Notes: generated from the sequence alone by a model not told the origin. 64,000 nt of DNA from Shewanella frigidimarina (GCF_003797125.1 NZ_RKKE01000002.1:471661-535660); one strand, 5' to 3'; shown: positions 10,805 through 19,469, counted from the stretch's first letter. A program made the numbers and translations.

Positions 10805-10819
10805 GCAAGCATCATGCCA
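10805..10819 (-). promoter_or_regulatory. Sigma-54 promoter of flgFGHIJKL
   Basis: Minus strand TGGCAT-GATGC-TTGC, which keeps the required GG-N10-GC spacing and matches the RpoN consensus TGGCAC-N5-TTGC at all but one base. It lies about 50 bp upstream of the flgF ATG. It would make flgFGHIJKL a unit separate from flgBCDE, as known for FlrC/FleR-controlled polar flagella. Confidence 0.85.
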
Positions 10820-10973
10820 ATGAGTTTTAAGTTATATTGTAAGGAGGTAACTACATGAATCGGTTAATCAATAAAATTAACGAATAACGCCTAAGTGTCA
10901 AAAAAGCATCTATCAACACTAGTGAGGTAATAACAAAGAGTAACGAGGAGTAACAATAACAAGGGGAATGGCA

Positions 10974-10999
10974 AGGTGTTGCCGTAAACGGCAACACCT
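10974..10999 (-). terminator. Hairpin after flgE
   Basis: Perfect 11-bp inverted repeat AGGTGTTGCCG / CGGCAACACCT with a 4-base loop, 46 bp past the flgE stop. No T-run follows, so it may be a terminator of low efficiency or an RNA-stability stem. It separates flgBCDE from flgFGHIJKL. Confidence 0.6.
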
Positions 11000-11044
11000 A
11001 TTATCACGTAAACATAAATTAATAAGGTAAAGGTAAACGTAAAC

Positions 11045-12424
11045 TTAGCGGATCTGTAATATCGTTTGATTCAAAGTATTGTTGACTTCAAGTGTACGCG
11101 AGTTAGCCTGGAAGTTACGCTGAGCAGAGATTAAATCTACCAGCTCTGTGGTTAAATCAACGTTTGATTGTTCAAGCGCTGATGAACGAATACTACCGAA
11201 TGTACCGCTATTGGCTTCTCCGGCTAATGCGGCTCCTGAATCTAAACTGGCTTTCCAAGAGGTATTACCCACTTGAGTGAGCCCTTGCTCGTTAGCAAAA
11301 CGAACTAAAGCAACACGCGATAATGGAACCGTTGAGCCATTACTATAACTGGCGGTAATTAAACCATCTGAACCAATACCTACATTGGTTAATCGACCCA
11401 CTGTAATACCATCTTGAGTTAATTCGGTCACTTCAAACGGAGATGAATACTGGGTTGGACTATTAAATTTTATCGTAAGAGTCTGAGTGCCATCCGCCCC
11501 AGGACCTAAAGCACCCGCACCTCCGGTACCTAGTGCTTCAGTGGTAATAATGGCAGGATCACTGCCTGTATAAGCACCTACAGAGTTAAATTTAAGCACC
11601 GCACCTGACCATGTACCAGCAGCCCCGCCAGGGTTAGCAGCTGACACGGTTCCTGTTCCATCAGCTATGCTATCACCATCAGTATCAGTGGAATAAGTAC
11701 CGGGTCCACTTGCAACGTCAACAGGGTCACCATCAACCGCATAAAATGCCACCCAATTACTTTCTCCAGTATATGAACCGTTCGTTGGCTTAACAAAGTA
11801 GGTAGTCATAATATGCGACTCACCTAACGAATCATAAATCGTCACCGAGGTGGAATTATTGAATGTATCAGAATCAGCAGGATTAAAATTAGCTGGATCT
11901 AAGGCTGTTTCACTCACATTAAGATTCATCTGCAAACCAACATTTCCGGTTTGCACAGGGCTACCTGCTGTGTCAGGTATCTTAATTGGTTGAGTTGTAG
12001 TTAAACTCACTGAAGTTGAGTTACCATCTTCATCCACTGGAAAACCTTGTAAAAAATTACCTGCTGAGTCGACCATATAATTACTTGAGTCAACTTTAAA
12101 CGCCCCCGCACGGGTGTATGACTGATCTTGCGAACCTAATTCTGAAGAGGTAACAAAGAAGCCACCGCCACTGATCGCCATATCCAACGAGTTACTGGTA
12201 AATTGCAAGCTACCTTGATGAAACTGCTGCGCAACTTGTGTGGTAGTTGCACCGCCACCCACTGCAGTTTTACTGTTAGAAAAAATTGAATTGGCGTAAA
12301 CGTCAGCAAATTCAGCGCGAGATTCTTTAAAACCAATAGTATTGACGTTGGCGATGTTATTCGCGGTCGTATTTAAATCTTTTTGCGCGGCAGCGATACC
12401 ACTCAATGCGATGTTAAATGACAT
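11045..12424 (-). CDS. flgE: Flagellar hook protein FlgE
   Basis: FlgE is the hook subunit. The 459 residues start MSFNIALSGIAAAQKDLN with the axial motif ANNIANVNTIGFKESRAEF near 22-40. The variable outer domain (about 150-340) is rich in Gly, Ser and Asp with a calcium-loop-like DTDGDSIADG stretch. The C-terminus has ELVDLISAQRNFQANSRTLEV. It follows flgD by 60 bp. Confidence 0.97.
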   Translation of the reverse strand: MSFNIALSGIAAAQKDLNTTANNIANVNTIGFKESRAEFADVYANSIFSNSKTAVGGGATTTQVAQQFHQGSLQFTSNSLDMAISGGGFFVTSSELGSQDQSYTRAGAFKVDSSNYMVDSAGNFLQGFPVDEDGNSTSVSLTTTQPIKIPDTAGSPVQTGNVGLQMNLNVSETALDPANFNPADSDTFNNSTSVTIYDSLGESHIMTTYFVKPTNGSYTGESNWVAFYAVDGDPVDVASGPGTYSTDTDGDSIADGTGTVSAANPGGAAGTWSGAVLKFNSVGAYTGSDPAIITTEALGTGGAGALGPGADGTQTLTIKFNSPTQYSSPFEVTELTQDGITVGRLTNVGIGSDGLITASYSNGSTVPLSRVALVRFANEQGLTQVGNTSWKASLDSGAALAGEANSGTFGSIRSSALEQSNVDLTTELVDLISAQRNFQANSRTLEVNNTLNQTILQIR

Positions 12425-12484
12425 ATTACACCTCTCACATTTAATTCATTTATGATGACAGCTAACGGTTCGTTATTAGCCGTA

Positions 12485-13270
12485 CTATGTTTCAGATACT
12501 GCGAGCACGTCAGATAACTTAATTCCACCTACTCCACGCAAATTCAAAATTGCTCCTGTTGCTACAGTGCCTAATGACACACTAGTAACATGAGCGTAAG
12601 TCGACACGGCTAAATCTTCCGACGTTCCATCGACTTTACCACTGGCCTTAATGGCATAATTACCCGCTTTAGCTGGGTTACCACTTTTATCTAAACCATC
12701 CCAAGTCACGTCAACATTGCCGCCTTTACTGCCGTCAACATTAAAGCTCTTAATAAGCTGACCCGACTCGTCTTCAATCCTTACCGTAATCGTTTCAATC
12801 GCTGACGGTGTACTGATCACCCCTTTTATCTCAGAGCTTTCAGTAGAGATAGCGCCGGTATCAGAAGGAATGAGCACTTTACGTCCAACCAAGCCTGAAG
12901 CTTGTAACGCCTGGCTAGAACTCATCACAGTATTAAGGTTAAGAATTTCATCATTAAGATTTGAAATACCATCTACTGTAGAAAACGATGCCATTTGGGC
13001 AATCATTTGATCGTTATCAACCGGTTTAAAAGGATCTTGCATCGACAACTGCTGACTAAGTAAAGCAAAAAAATCCTCTTGCTTTAACATCTGATCTTTT
13101 GATTCAGGGATAGCGCTTTCTTCAGGCAAACGAATTCCGTCTAGGAAAGGATTACCCGTAGTCGTGCTAGTCGTATTTGTCTGTACAGAACTTTTCGTTG
13201 TAGCGCTAGTATTAGATGCACTACTGGATTGTTGCGGTAAAGACTGACTGTAAGAATTAACGAGGCTCAT
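12485..13270 (-). CDS. flgD: Flagellar hook-cap protein FlgD
   Basis: FlgD is the scaffold cap for hook assembly. The 261 residues have a Ser/Thr/Gln-rich N-terminus, then the conserved FlgD core KQEDFFALLSQQLSMQDP (about 63-80), followed by DNDQMIAQMASFS and a C-terminal FlgD Ig-like/tudor part with GKVDG and TYAHVTSV. It lies between flgC (23 bp) and flgE. Confidence 0.97.
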   Translation of the reverse strand: MSLVNSYSQSLPQQSSSASNTSATTKSSVQTNTTSTTTGNPFLDGIRLPEESAIPESKDQMLKQEDFFALLSQQLSMQDPFKPVDNDQMIAQMASFSTVDGISNLNDEILNLNTVMSSSQALQASGLVGRKVLIPSDTGAISTESSEIKGVISTPSAIETITVRIEDESGQLIKSFNVDGSKGGNVDVTWDGLDKSGNPAKAGNYAIKASGKVDGTSEDLAVSTYAHVTSVSLGTVATGAILNLRGVGGIKLSDVLAVSET

Positions 13271-13293
13271 TGTTACCTCCTTGAATAATCATA

Positions 13294-13710
13294 CTATTTA
13301 CCCATCCTTAATGTCTGTTGCAACATAGACTTTGTTGCATCAGCCACCTGAACGTTCATTTGATAAGAACGCGATGCAGAAATCATATCCGCCATTTCTT
13401 CCATCACATTGACATTAGGTTTATAGATAAAACCATCACCATCCGCCATGGGATGGTCTGGCGAATATTCTTTTAATAATGGTTTATCACTTTCGACAAT
13501 GCCTTTAACGGTCACGCCAGGTGAGCTATTTTGTTGGCTATTGGCTTTTAGCATTTCGGCTTCAAAAACGGGATGACGCGCGCGATAGGTTTTATCGACA
13601 CTGCTAGACACAGAATCAGCATTGGCAATATTACTGGCGGTTGTATTCAAACGCACTGACTGCGCAGACATACCTGAACCAGAAACATTAAAAATATTAA
13701 ATAAACTCAT
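13294..13710 (-). CDS. flgC: Flagellar proximal rod protein FlgC
   Basis: FlgC is a proximal rod subunit of 138 residues, the usual length. It starts MSLFNIFNVSGSGMSAQS, has the TTASNIANADS motif near 24-34 and ends with the C-terminal helix EEMADMISASRSYQMNVQ. The start is 2 bp after the flgB stop, so the two are co-translated. Confidence 0.98.
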   Translation of the reverse strand: MSLFNIFNVSGSGMSAQSVRLNTTASNIANADSVSSSVDKTYRARHPVFEAEMLKANSQQNSSPGVTVKGIVESDKPLLKEYSPDHPMADGDGFIYKPNVNVMEEMADMISASRSYQMNVQVADATKSMLQQTLRMGK

Positions 13711-13712
13711 AA

Positions 13713-14111
13713 TTAATCACCTCGCAATGCTTTACGCATGCCATTAAATTTTCCCTCAAGAAAGCCTAATGACATTTGATATTCGAGCGCATTTTGCATA
13801 AATGCTGCTTGCTCTTTTTGCGTATCGACAGTATTACCATCGCCAGTATCAGCTTGATTTGGCATACGATATTGAACATGCTGTTGACTTAACGCCGTTA
13901 AATCAAAATGTTTCTCTGTAGTTTGGCTCATACTCAAGCCTTTCTGATGCGAGCTTGCAGCTTGCATAGCAGAAGCAAAATTGACATCTTGAGCTTTATA
14001 ATGAGGAGTATTGGCATTGGCGATATTACTTGAAATCACTTCAGCTCTTTGCGCTCGAACGCCCAAAGAATATTGGTGAACACCTAATGCATTATCGAAA
14101 TTAATCGCCAT
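13713..14111 (-). CDS. flgB: Flagellar proximal rod protein FlgB
   Basis: FlgB is a proximal rod subunit, here 132 residues from MAINFDNALGVHQYSLGV. The ISSNIANANTPHYKAQDV motif lies near 26-43. An in-frame ATG at 14150 would add 13 residues, but it sits inside the sigma-54 promoter and upstream of the expected transcript start; the ATG at 14111 has a GGAGG ribosome site. It is the first gene of flgBCDE. Confidence 0.97.
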   Translation of the reverse strand: MAINFDNALGVHQYSLGVRAQRAEVISSNIANANTPHYKAQDVNFASAMQAASSHQKGLSMSQTTEKHFDLTALSQQHVQYRMPNQADTGDGNTVDTQKEQAAFMQNALEYQMSLGFLEGKFNGMRKALRGD

Positions 14112-14146
14112 AAAATTGCCTCCATCAGCTAACTGATAGAAATAAA

Positions 14147-14161
14147 GCAAAGGTTATGCCA
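14147..14161 (-). promoter_or_regulatory. Sigma-54 promoter of flgBCDE
   Basis: Minus strand TGGCAT-AACCT-TTGC with exact GG-N10-GC spacing. Transcription would start near 14135, about 24 bp before the flgB ATG at 14111, which fixes that start codon. Confidence 0.88.
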
Positions 14162-14190
14162 ACAATTTAATTTAGGAGGGAATAAAAGAC

Positions 14191-14221
14191 AAAAACAAAC
14201 ATGCCGACGAATGCCGGCATG
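14191..14221 (-). terminator. Terminator after cheR
   Basis: CATGCCG / CGGCATG stem with an 8-base loop, followed on the minus strand by a T-rich tail (TTTGTTTTTG). It lies 27 bp past the cheR stop and just upstream of the flgB promoter, so cheVR and flgBCDE are separate transcripts. Confidence 0.7.
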
Positions 14222-14247
14222 ATAAATAGGTTAAACTATTATATTAT

Positions 14248-15081
14248 CTAGGTTTTCTTTTGATAATAGATCCCAGGATTACAGCGAACCATATTAAATT
14301 CATCGGTTAACCCTGCTAGAGATTCTGACGCACCCAAAAATAAAATACCCTTGGGATTAAGTGCGGCAGCAAATTGCCGCAAAATTTTAGCCTTTGCCTC
14401 AGGAGCAAAGTAAATCAACACATTGCGGCAAAAAATAATATCGTATTTACCTAATAAGCTATAACTTTCAAGTAGATTATGGGCTCTAAAGTTAACTAAA
14501 CGCTTCACATTATCTTTAACTTTCATGTTGCCCGAAGGCAAAGCATCAAAAAACTGACGTTTACGTTCTTCAGACAAACCACGAGCAAGTGCTAAACCAT
14601 CATATTCAGCATTCTTACAACGATCTAACATAGAAGGTGATAAGTCTGTTGCCTGAATCGTCGCGCCTCCTGGTAAAGTACCAGGTTTACGCTGCTGATA
14701 TTCCAACACCGTCATGGCCAACGAATAAGGTTCTTGCCCTGAAGAGCATGCCGCCGACCAAATTTTTAATGGTCTGCCAAGCTTGCTGTATTCAGGCAGT
14801 AGAGTATTGTGCAGTAATTCAAATGGATAACGGTCTCGAAACCATAACGTTTCATTGGTGGTCATCGCATCTATCACTTCAGCGCGCAGTTGCCGCTCTA
14901 TCGGTTTCATCGATTTTTTAACCACCTCAGACAAAGAAGGCAAATTATGCTTTCCCATCAAAGGAGCTAAACGACTGCGTACTAAATATTGTTTGTTCTC
15001 ACCTAACACAATACCGCTATGCTGTTCTAAAAACAGTCTAAATTGATTGTACTCTGCTTCAGCAAGTGATTTATCTGTCAC
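14248..15081 (-). CDS. cheR: Chemotaxis protein methyltransferase CheR
   Basis: CheR methylates glutamates of chemoreceptors using S-adenosylmethionine. The 277-residue cytoplasmic protein has the N-terminal helical CheR domain (about 1-75, with FLEQHSGIVLGENKQYLV) and the methyltransferase domain with the SAM-binding loop IWSAACSSGQEPYSLAM near 108-124, then DIIFCRNVLIYF. It follows cheV by 72 bp. In many Vibrio and Shewanella a cheV-cheR pair sits next to flgA as here. Confidence 0.97.
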   Translation of the reverse strand: MTDKSLAEAEYNQFRLFLEQHSGIVLGENKQYLVRSRLAPLMGKHNLPSLSEVVKKSMKPIERQLRAEVIDAMTTNETLWFRDRYPFELLHNTLLPEYSKLGRPLKIWSAACSSGQEPYSLAMTVLEYQQRKPGTLPGGATIQATDLSPSMLDRCKNAEYDGLALARGLSEERKRQFFDALPSGNMKVKDNVKRLVNFRAHNLLESYSLLGKYDIIFCRNVLIYFAPEAKAKILRQFAAALNPKGILFLGASESLAGLTDEFNMVRCNPGIYYQKKT

Positions 15082-15153
15082 ATTATCTTCCTAATATGTA
15101 AGCCTATGAGCTCAACCTCCAATATTTTGCAATCTTTTGCAATAATAAAAGGT

Positions 15154-16074
15154 TTATAAACTTAAATGTTTGTTAACCGCGGCGGCTAACTCATCGGGGT
15201 TAAACTTAGCAATAAAGTCGTTAGCCCCTACTTTTTGTACCATCGCCTGGTTAAATACACCACTTAAAGATGTATGCAATACAACTTTGATATTCTTTAA
15301 TTTTGGATCATTACGAATTTCAGCCGTTAAGGTGTAGCCATCCATTTCAGGCATTTCAATATCAGAAATGATTAACGGGATCTCAACTGACACATCATCC
15401 ATTTCTGCGGCAATACTTTTCAGTTTTTCTAGCGCCTCTCTACCATCTTTAGCGGTATCGATTTGCAGATTTAATGACTCTAACGAACGAATAATTTGTT
15501 TACGTGCCACTGCTGAATCATCAATAACCATAATATGATAATGCTGTTCTCTATCAATAGTTAATGCTTCATTGAGCTCTTTACTGATAGAAGTCTTAAC
15601 CGGTGAAATTTCATCAAGAATTTTTTCAACGTCTAGAATCTCAACCAACTCACCTTCAATCTCTGTCACCGCGGTTAAATAAGAAGAACGGCCAGAACCT
15701 TGCGGTGGAGGCATAATCGCTTCCCAGTTCATGTTGATAATACGTTCAACAGAACTCACTAAAAAACCTTGAATACTACGGTTATATTCGGAAATGATAA
15801 TAAAGCAATTTTCTGTTGATATCAGTGGACGTCCACCCGTTGCTGCACTTAAATCGATCACGGAAATAGTTGCACCACGAATATGAGCAACACCTTTAAC
15901 AAAACGGTTTAATTTAGGCAACGTAGTCAGTGGTGGACATTGCAAAACCTCTTTCACTTTAAACACGTTAATGCCAAACCGTTGACGGCCGCTAAGCCTA
16001 AACAATAGCAGCTCTAGTCTGTTTTGCCCGACAAGTTGGGTACGTTTATTTACTGAATCTAAAATGCTCGACAT
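15154..16074 (-). CDS. cheV: Chemotaxis coupling protein CheV (CheW-REC)
   Basis: CheV couples receptors to CheA and has a receiver domain thought to act in adaptation. The 306 residues hold a CheW-like domain (about 18-160, with VKEVLQCPPLTTLP) and a receiver domain (about 178-305) with acidic pocket VIDDSA, phospho-acceptor Asp in ISDIEMPEMDGY and the conserved Lys near 290 in DFIAKFNPDEL. It is divergent from flgA. No clear sigma-28 or sigma-54 site was seen on its side of the intergenic region. Confidence 0.97.
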   Translation of the reverse strand: MSSILDSVNKRTQLVGQNRLELLLFRLSGRQRFGINVFKVKEVLQCPPLTTLPKLNRFVKGVAHIRGATISVIDLSAATGGRPLISTENCFIIISEYNRSIQGFLVSSVERIINMNWEAIMPPPQGSGRSSYLTAVTEIEGELVEILDVEKILDEISPVKTSISKELNEALTIDREQHYHIMVIDDSAVARKQIIRSLESLNLQIDTAKDGREALEKLKSIAAEMDDVSVEIPLIISDIEMPEMDGYTLTAEIRNDPKLKNIKVVLHTSLSGVFNQAMVQKVGANDFIAKFNPDELAAAVNKHLSL

Positions 16075-16249
16075 AACAAGGCCTTGTAGTTAACTGTCAC
16101 CCAAAAGGATAAAAATTGTTCTCTGAAATTATAGTAAAACTTGGTTTAGCATAATACGGTTAGTGCATATCTTACTGATGATCACTCAACTTGAGTCTAA
16201 ACCATCACCAATCTAACAAATACATATCAATTTAATAAATCAAAAAAGT

Positions 16250-16264
16250 GGGCATGCAACTTGC
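16250..16264 (+). promoter_or_regulatory. Sigma-54 promoter of flgA (flgAMN)
   Basis: GGGCAT-GCAAC-TTGC, with GG-N10-GC spacing and one change in each half from TGGCAC-N5-TTGC. It would start transcription near 16276, giving a long leader of about 170 bases to the flgA ATG preferred here. Confidence 0.75.
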
Positions 16265-16443
16265 TTTAATTTGTATAAATTAGCTCGCACTGTAAACTGA
16301 CACTTTTTTGACAAAGGGATAATGTTATTCTTATGTCCCCTAGCCCATTTATTTTAGCTTATTGCGTATGCAGAGATTACTCGCATATTTTTGGTTTTTC
16401 AAAGTATAGGTGCATTCTGGCAAAACAAGCTAGTATCTTCATT

Positions 16444-17151
16444 ATGAAAGTATTTTTTTTATGTTTTTTGTGCTCAATAACATTTTCTTTGCCAGCATTT
16501 GCTAGCGAAGAAATAATCACACCTTCCCTATCGACCATTTATAAGTTAGCTAAAGAGGCGGTAGCCAAAAAAATTGATGCCGACTCAAAAGCTAAAGTGC
16601 AAATAACCCCACAAAATCTTGAGGGCCGTATCAGTCCACCAGCCTGTTACCCGCCGATTAATGTTGAACTTGCCAGTGAACGAGCTATTAGTCGAAATAA
16701 CATGGTAAAACTCAGCTGCAATAGCCCAGACTATGATTATCCATGGCAAATGTATCTCTCTGTTCGAGTCGAAATACAATATCCTGTTGTGGTTGCTAAC
16801 CAACTATTGTCCCCAGACCAAATTATTGGCGAACATCATTTACAAGTTATGTATGTTGACCAATATAGCTTAAAAGGTCAGTTTTTTTCCGACATTACGA
16901 CATTAATTGGCTCACGAGTGAAACGCCGGGTGGCGAAAGACTCTCCAGTATTAAGTAATAACCTGTGTTTTGTTTGCAAAGGTGACACTGTTTCTATCTA
17001 TGCAAAAACCACTAATGTAGAAATAAAAACCCTTGGGGAAGCACTGCGAGATGGCAATATCGATGAGGTTATCAGAGTAAAAAACAGTAACACTAGCAAA
17101 CAATTTGATGCTGTTGTAATTGGCGTTGGCGAAGTTGAAGTAAGAATGTAA
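16444..17151 (+). CDS. flgA: Flagellar basal body P-ring assembly chaperone FlgA
   Basis: FlgA is a periplasmic chaperone for P-ring (FlgI) assembly. From the ATG at 16444 there are 235 residues: a signal peptide MKVFFLCFLCSITFSLPAFA, then the FlgA N-terminal part and the SAF-like C-terminal domain with VVANQLLSPDQII near 115 and VRVKNSNTSKQF-type strands at the end. An in-frame ATG at 16333 would put 37 residues before the signal peptide; I think it is not used because the signal peptide would then be internal, but the ribosome site at 16444 is poor, so the start is not certain. Confidence 0.93.
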   Translation: MKVFFLCFLCSITFSLPAFASEEIITPSLSTIYKLAKEAVAKKIDADSKAKVQITPQNLEGRISPPACYPPINVELASERAISRNNMVKLSCNSPDYDYPWQMYLSVRVEIQYPVVVANQLLSPDQIIGEHHLQVMYVDQYSLKGQFFSDITTLIGSRVKRRVAKDSPVLSNNLCFVCKGDTVSIYAKTTNVEIKTLGEALRDGNIDEVIRVKNSNTSKQFDAVVIGVGEVEVRM

Positions 17152-17159
17152 AATAGCGT

Positions 17160-17186
17160 TAAAGTTTTTTCCTGGGGTGCCGATAG
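17160..17186 (+). promoter_or_regulatory. Sigma-28 promoter of flgM
   Basis: TAAAGTTT, 11-bp spacer, GCCGATAG: all but the last base fits the FliA consensus TAAAGTTT-N11-GCCGATAA. It starts 8 bp past the flgA stop and 65 bp before the flgM ATG, so flgMN can be made both from the sigma-54 promoter of flgA and from this sigma-28 promoter. Confidence 0.92.
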
Positions 17187-17225
17187 CCTGATTGAAAAAC
17201 CTGATTCATTACGCTGGAGCCTACC

Positions 17226-17555
17226 ATGGCAATTGACATTAAGCATAACACTGCTACCAATACACAAATGCGCACTGCACGTGACACGCAGTCTGCTACG
17301 CAATCTACAACTACTGCAGCCCCAAAATCAGCTGCACCGGTTAAAACAGATTCCGTTAGCATTACCTCTCAAGCTCAACAGCTTCAGAGCGCGCAAACAA
17401 AAATGGCATCGTTACCAGAAGTCGACCAAAAAAAGGTCGCTGAAATTAAGCAAGCAATCTCTGAGGGACGATATAAAGTTGACCCAGAAAAACTTGCGGC
17501 GAATATTGCCAGCTTTGAAGCAGAGCTAGGCGGTTTATCGTTTGACAGAGAGTAA
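17226..17555 (+). CDS. flgM: Anti-sigma-28 factor FlgM
   Basis: FlgM binds and holds FliA (sigma-28) until the hook is complete and FlgM is exported. The 109 residues have the usual Thr/Ala/Gln-rich disordered N-terminus and the conserved C-terminal half: VKTDSVSITSQAQQLQ, then EVDQKKVAEIKQAISEGRYK and VDPEKLAANIASFE, which are the sigma-binding helices. It is followed by flgN after 101 bp. Confidence 0.97.
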   Translation: MAIDIKHNTATNTQMRTARDTQSATQSTTTAAPKSAAPVKTDSVSITSQAQQLQSAQTKMASLPEVDQKKVAEIKQAISEGRYKVDPEKLAANIASFEAELGGLSFDRE

Positions 17556-17576
17556 CCGTTAAACGTTACTCTTTAA
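17549..17576 (+). terminator. Weak hairpin at the end of flgM
   Basis: AGAGTAAC / GTTACTCT stem with an 8-base loop overlapping the flgM stop and followed by TTTAATTTGTTTT. It may partly terminate or shape the flgMN transcript. Confidence 0.4.
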
Positions 17577-17656
17577 TTTGTTTTAACGACACGCAGATAA
17601 TAGGTGCAAACTTGCATCATAGAGAAGTGTTAGTTAAGAAAACCTAAGAGTAATTT

Positions 17657-18130
17657 ATGACAGAGTTAAACCAGCAATTACATAAGCAAGCAAGCGAAGA
17701 ACAGCGCAAAGAGCTACACCAACTGCTTGATAGCCAAAATCAGACATTAGTGCAGCTGAAATCGCTTATTGTTGAAGAAAAAGCGGCATTATCCAAACAA
17801 GATGCCGATAAGCTGCTGGCGCTTTCCAAAGATAAAACCCAGTGCTTATTCAATATGAAAACTACTGACGAGAAACTGGCAAACCACCCACAGCACAATC
17901 TGCTTACTACCGATGCTGAATTGACACAACAAGTCGCACAAGCTAGAGCTATTCTCGCCGAGTGCAAAGACATCAACAGCCAGAATGCCAGCTTGATTGA
18001 GCTCAATATCGCCAGCCTCAATCGATTTGCCCAGGCATTACAAGCCAGTCGCAATGCCTCAAGCTTGACCTACAATGACAAAGGTAAAACCTCTACCATT
18101 TCAACACTAGGCAATGACTTTTCAGCCTAG
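17657..18130 (+). CDS. flgN: Flagellar export chaperone FlgN
   Basis: FlgN is the cytoplasmic chaperone for FlgK and FlgL. The 157-residue protein is almost all helical with heptad-like Leu spacing (HQLLDSQNQTLVQLKSLIVEE) and matches FlgN in size and position directly after flgM. Sequence motifs are weak in this family, so the call rests mainly on context and helical make-up. Confidence 0.9.
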   Translation: MTELNQQLHKQASEEQRKELHQLLDSQNQTLVQLKSLIVEEKAALSKQDADKLLALSKDKTQCLFNMKTTDEKLANHPQHNLLTTDAELTQQVAQARAILAECKDINSQNASLIELNIASLNRFAQALQASRNASSLTYNDKGKTSTISTLGNDFSA

Positions 18131-18214
18131 CTTTAAAATCTTGATAGCCAGTCATAACGAGCGATGACATCAGATAAAATCCGATAACAAGCCAAGTGCC
18201 AAGTGCTAGACAGC

Positions 18215-18344
18215 TCTATCCGTGAGCGTAGCGTTCGCTTGTTATCGTTTCCTAGCAGGACGCTGTTCGCCATCTTAGCAGCAAAGCTGTCCCTAGAAGC
18301 GCAGCGACCCTAGCAGGACGTAGTCCGCCCTAGAACCTAGCAGG
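18215..18344. repeat. Array of short CTAG-led imperfect repeats
   Basis: About five units of 17-22 bp, each led by CTAG or CTTAG and each able to form a small stem: GGAC-GTA-GTCC in the unit at 18310, AGC-AA-AGCT in the unit at 18274, GAGCG-N6-CGCTT at 18222. Units at 18252 and 18310 share CTAGCAGGACG. It lies between the convergent ends of flgN and the next minus-strand gene and is more GC-rich than its surroundings. Confidence 0.6.
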
Positions 18345-18348
18345 TGAT

Positions 18349-18909
18349 TTACTGAGCTAACATAGCCTGACGTAAACTTTGTTGTGCAGGCTCTTCACCT
18401 AACCAAATCTTAAGTAAAGCCTGACGAAATGCCTCTCCAGCAATATCTCCCTGAGCTATCCCATTTTTAATACTGCTCACACCCTTGCCTTTTTGAGTAA
18501 CAAAAGTAAATTGATCTCCTTCGACAATTTCATCTGCAAACAATTGGGTAAAATGTTCAATATCTTTGGTAATTGAATGAGTGTCATTGTCGGTAGCAGC
18601 TTCAAAACCGTCAGTAATGGCATCACGCATTTTGTCTGAAGTGATCATCCCAGAAGTAATTGTTAGCTGGATCACCGCTATCGGCTGAGCAAGCACATCT
18701 TCCAGAGTGTGCGCTTTTGTCGGCAGATATAAACTACCCACATATAAATCCATAAAAAATTTACTGCGTACACCAGCGCCATTCAATATCAATGGCTGCT
18801 CTACTACTGTCATTTGCTCTGCTACATCAACATCTGCAATCATGCTAGCTTGTGCCAACATCGGCATCATTAACGATAAGCTCAATCCAATTGAAGCTAA
18901 TACTTTCAT
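18349..18909 (-). CDS. Chalcone-isomerase-like periplasmic protein
   Basis: The 186-residue protein has a signal peptide (residues 1-22, ending QASM) and the chalcone-isomerase-like fold pattern of bacterial homologues: LNGAGVRSKFFMDLYVGSLYL near 42-62 and the C-terminal FRQALLKIWLGEEPAQQSLR, where the LLKIWLGxxP motif is typical. Bacterial members have no proven isomerase activity; some bind fatty acids. The role is unknown. It is convergent with flgN, with a repeat array between. Confidence 0.85.
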   Translation of the reverse strand: MKVLASIGLSLSLMMPMLAQASMIADVDVAEQMTVVEQPLILNGAGVRSKFFMDLYVGSLYLPTKAHTLEDVLAQPIAVIQLTITSGMITSDKMRDAITDGFEAATDNDTHSITKDIEHFTQLFADEIVEGDQFTFVTQKGKGVSSIKNGIAQGDIAGEAFRQALLKIWLGEEPAQQSLRQAMLAQ

Positions 18910-18989
18910 ATAAACGCTCTAAAAAGCTGAAATACCAACGACTACAACATCAGCCGTTTAACCAACAACCACAACTCAAGTCGGGTAAT

Positions 18990-19469
18990 TTAACCGCGAA
19001 CGCCTAATTTATATTGGCCATTCTGTAGAAACATCAAGGCTTGCTTGTGCTTTGGCGAAATTAAAATTGGACCATCATCAAAAAATAAAAAGCACTTCCA
19101 ATTACGCACAAACACATCCCAGCGAGTTTCAACTATTTGGTACTTTTCATAGCAAAAGTACACCACCGCATCATCAGGCCATTGAATATGCGCAATAATT
19201 GCTTCGGGCATCGCATTATCATTAGAATCCCATGCCGACTGCCAATGCTCCGTTGCCGCCCAAGCATCTTGCTTTATTGGCCAATCGCCTTTTTCAAACA
19301 ATTCAGCACGACTACTCTTATTGCTTATCCACTTATCCCACACTTCCATGGCACTTTTATCGGTCAGTGGTTTAATCAAGGCCTTATCATCATCTGATAC
19401 AGGCAAATCTTTATGGTTAAAAATCCACTTACGCTTATAAAGATCAAACGGAATATATGAATGTGACAA
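18990..19469 (-). CDS. DUF2947 family protein
   Basis: A 159-residue cytoplasmic protein without signal peptide or membrane segment, rich in Trp (about nine). The pattern FNHKDLPVSDDDKALIKPL at the N-terminus and WKCFLFFDDGPILISPK near the C-terminus matches what I recall of the uncharacterised DUF2947 family of marine gammaproteobacteria. The function is unknown. It lies 80 bp upstream of the chalcone-isomerase-like gene on the same strand. Confidence 0.75.
   Translation of the reverse strand: MSHSYIPFDLYKRKWIFNHKDLPVSDDDKALIKPLTDKSAMEVWDKWISNKSSRAELFEKGDWPIKQDAWAATEHWQSAWDSNDNAMPEAIIAHIQWPDDAVVYFCYEKYQIVETRWDVFVRNWKCFLFFDDGPILISPKHKQALMFLQNGQYKLGVRG

Noticed and set aside
14112-14150. N-terminal extension of FlgB from the ATG at 14150
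   Set aside because: This ATG overlaps the sigma-54 promoter and precedes the expected transcript start.
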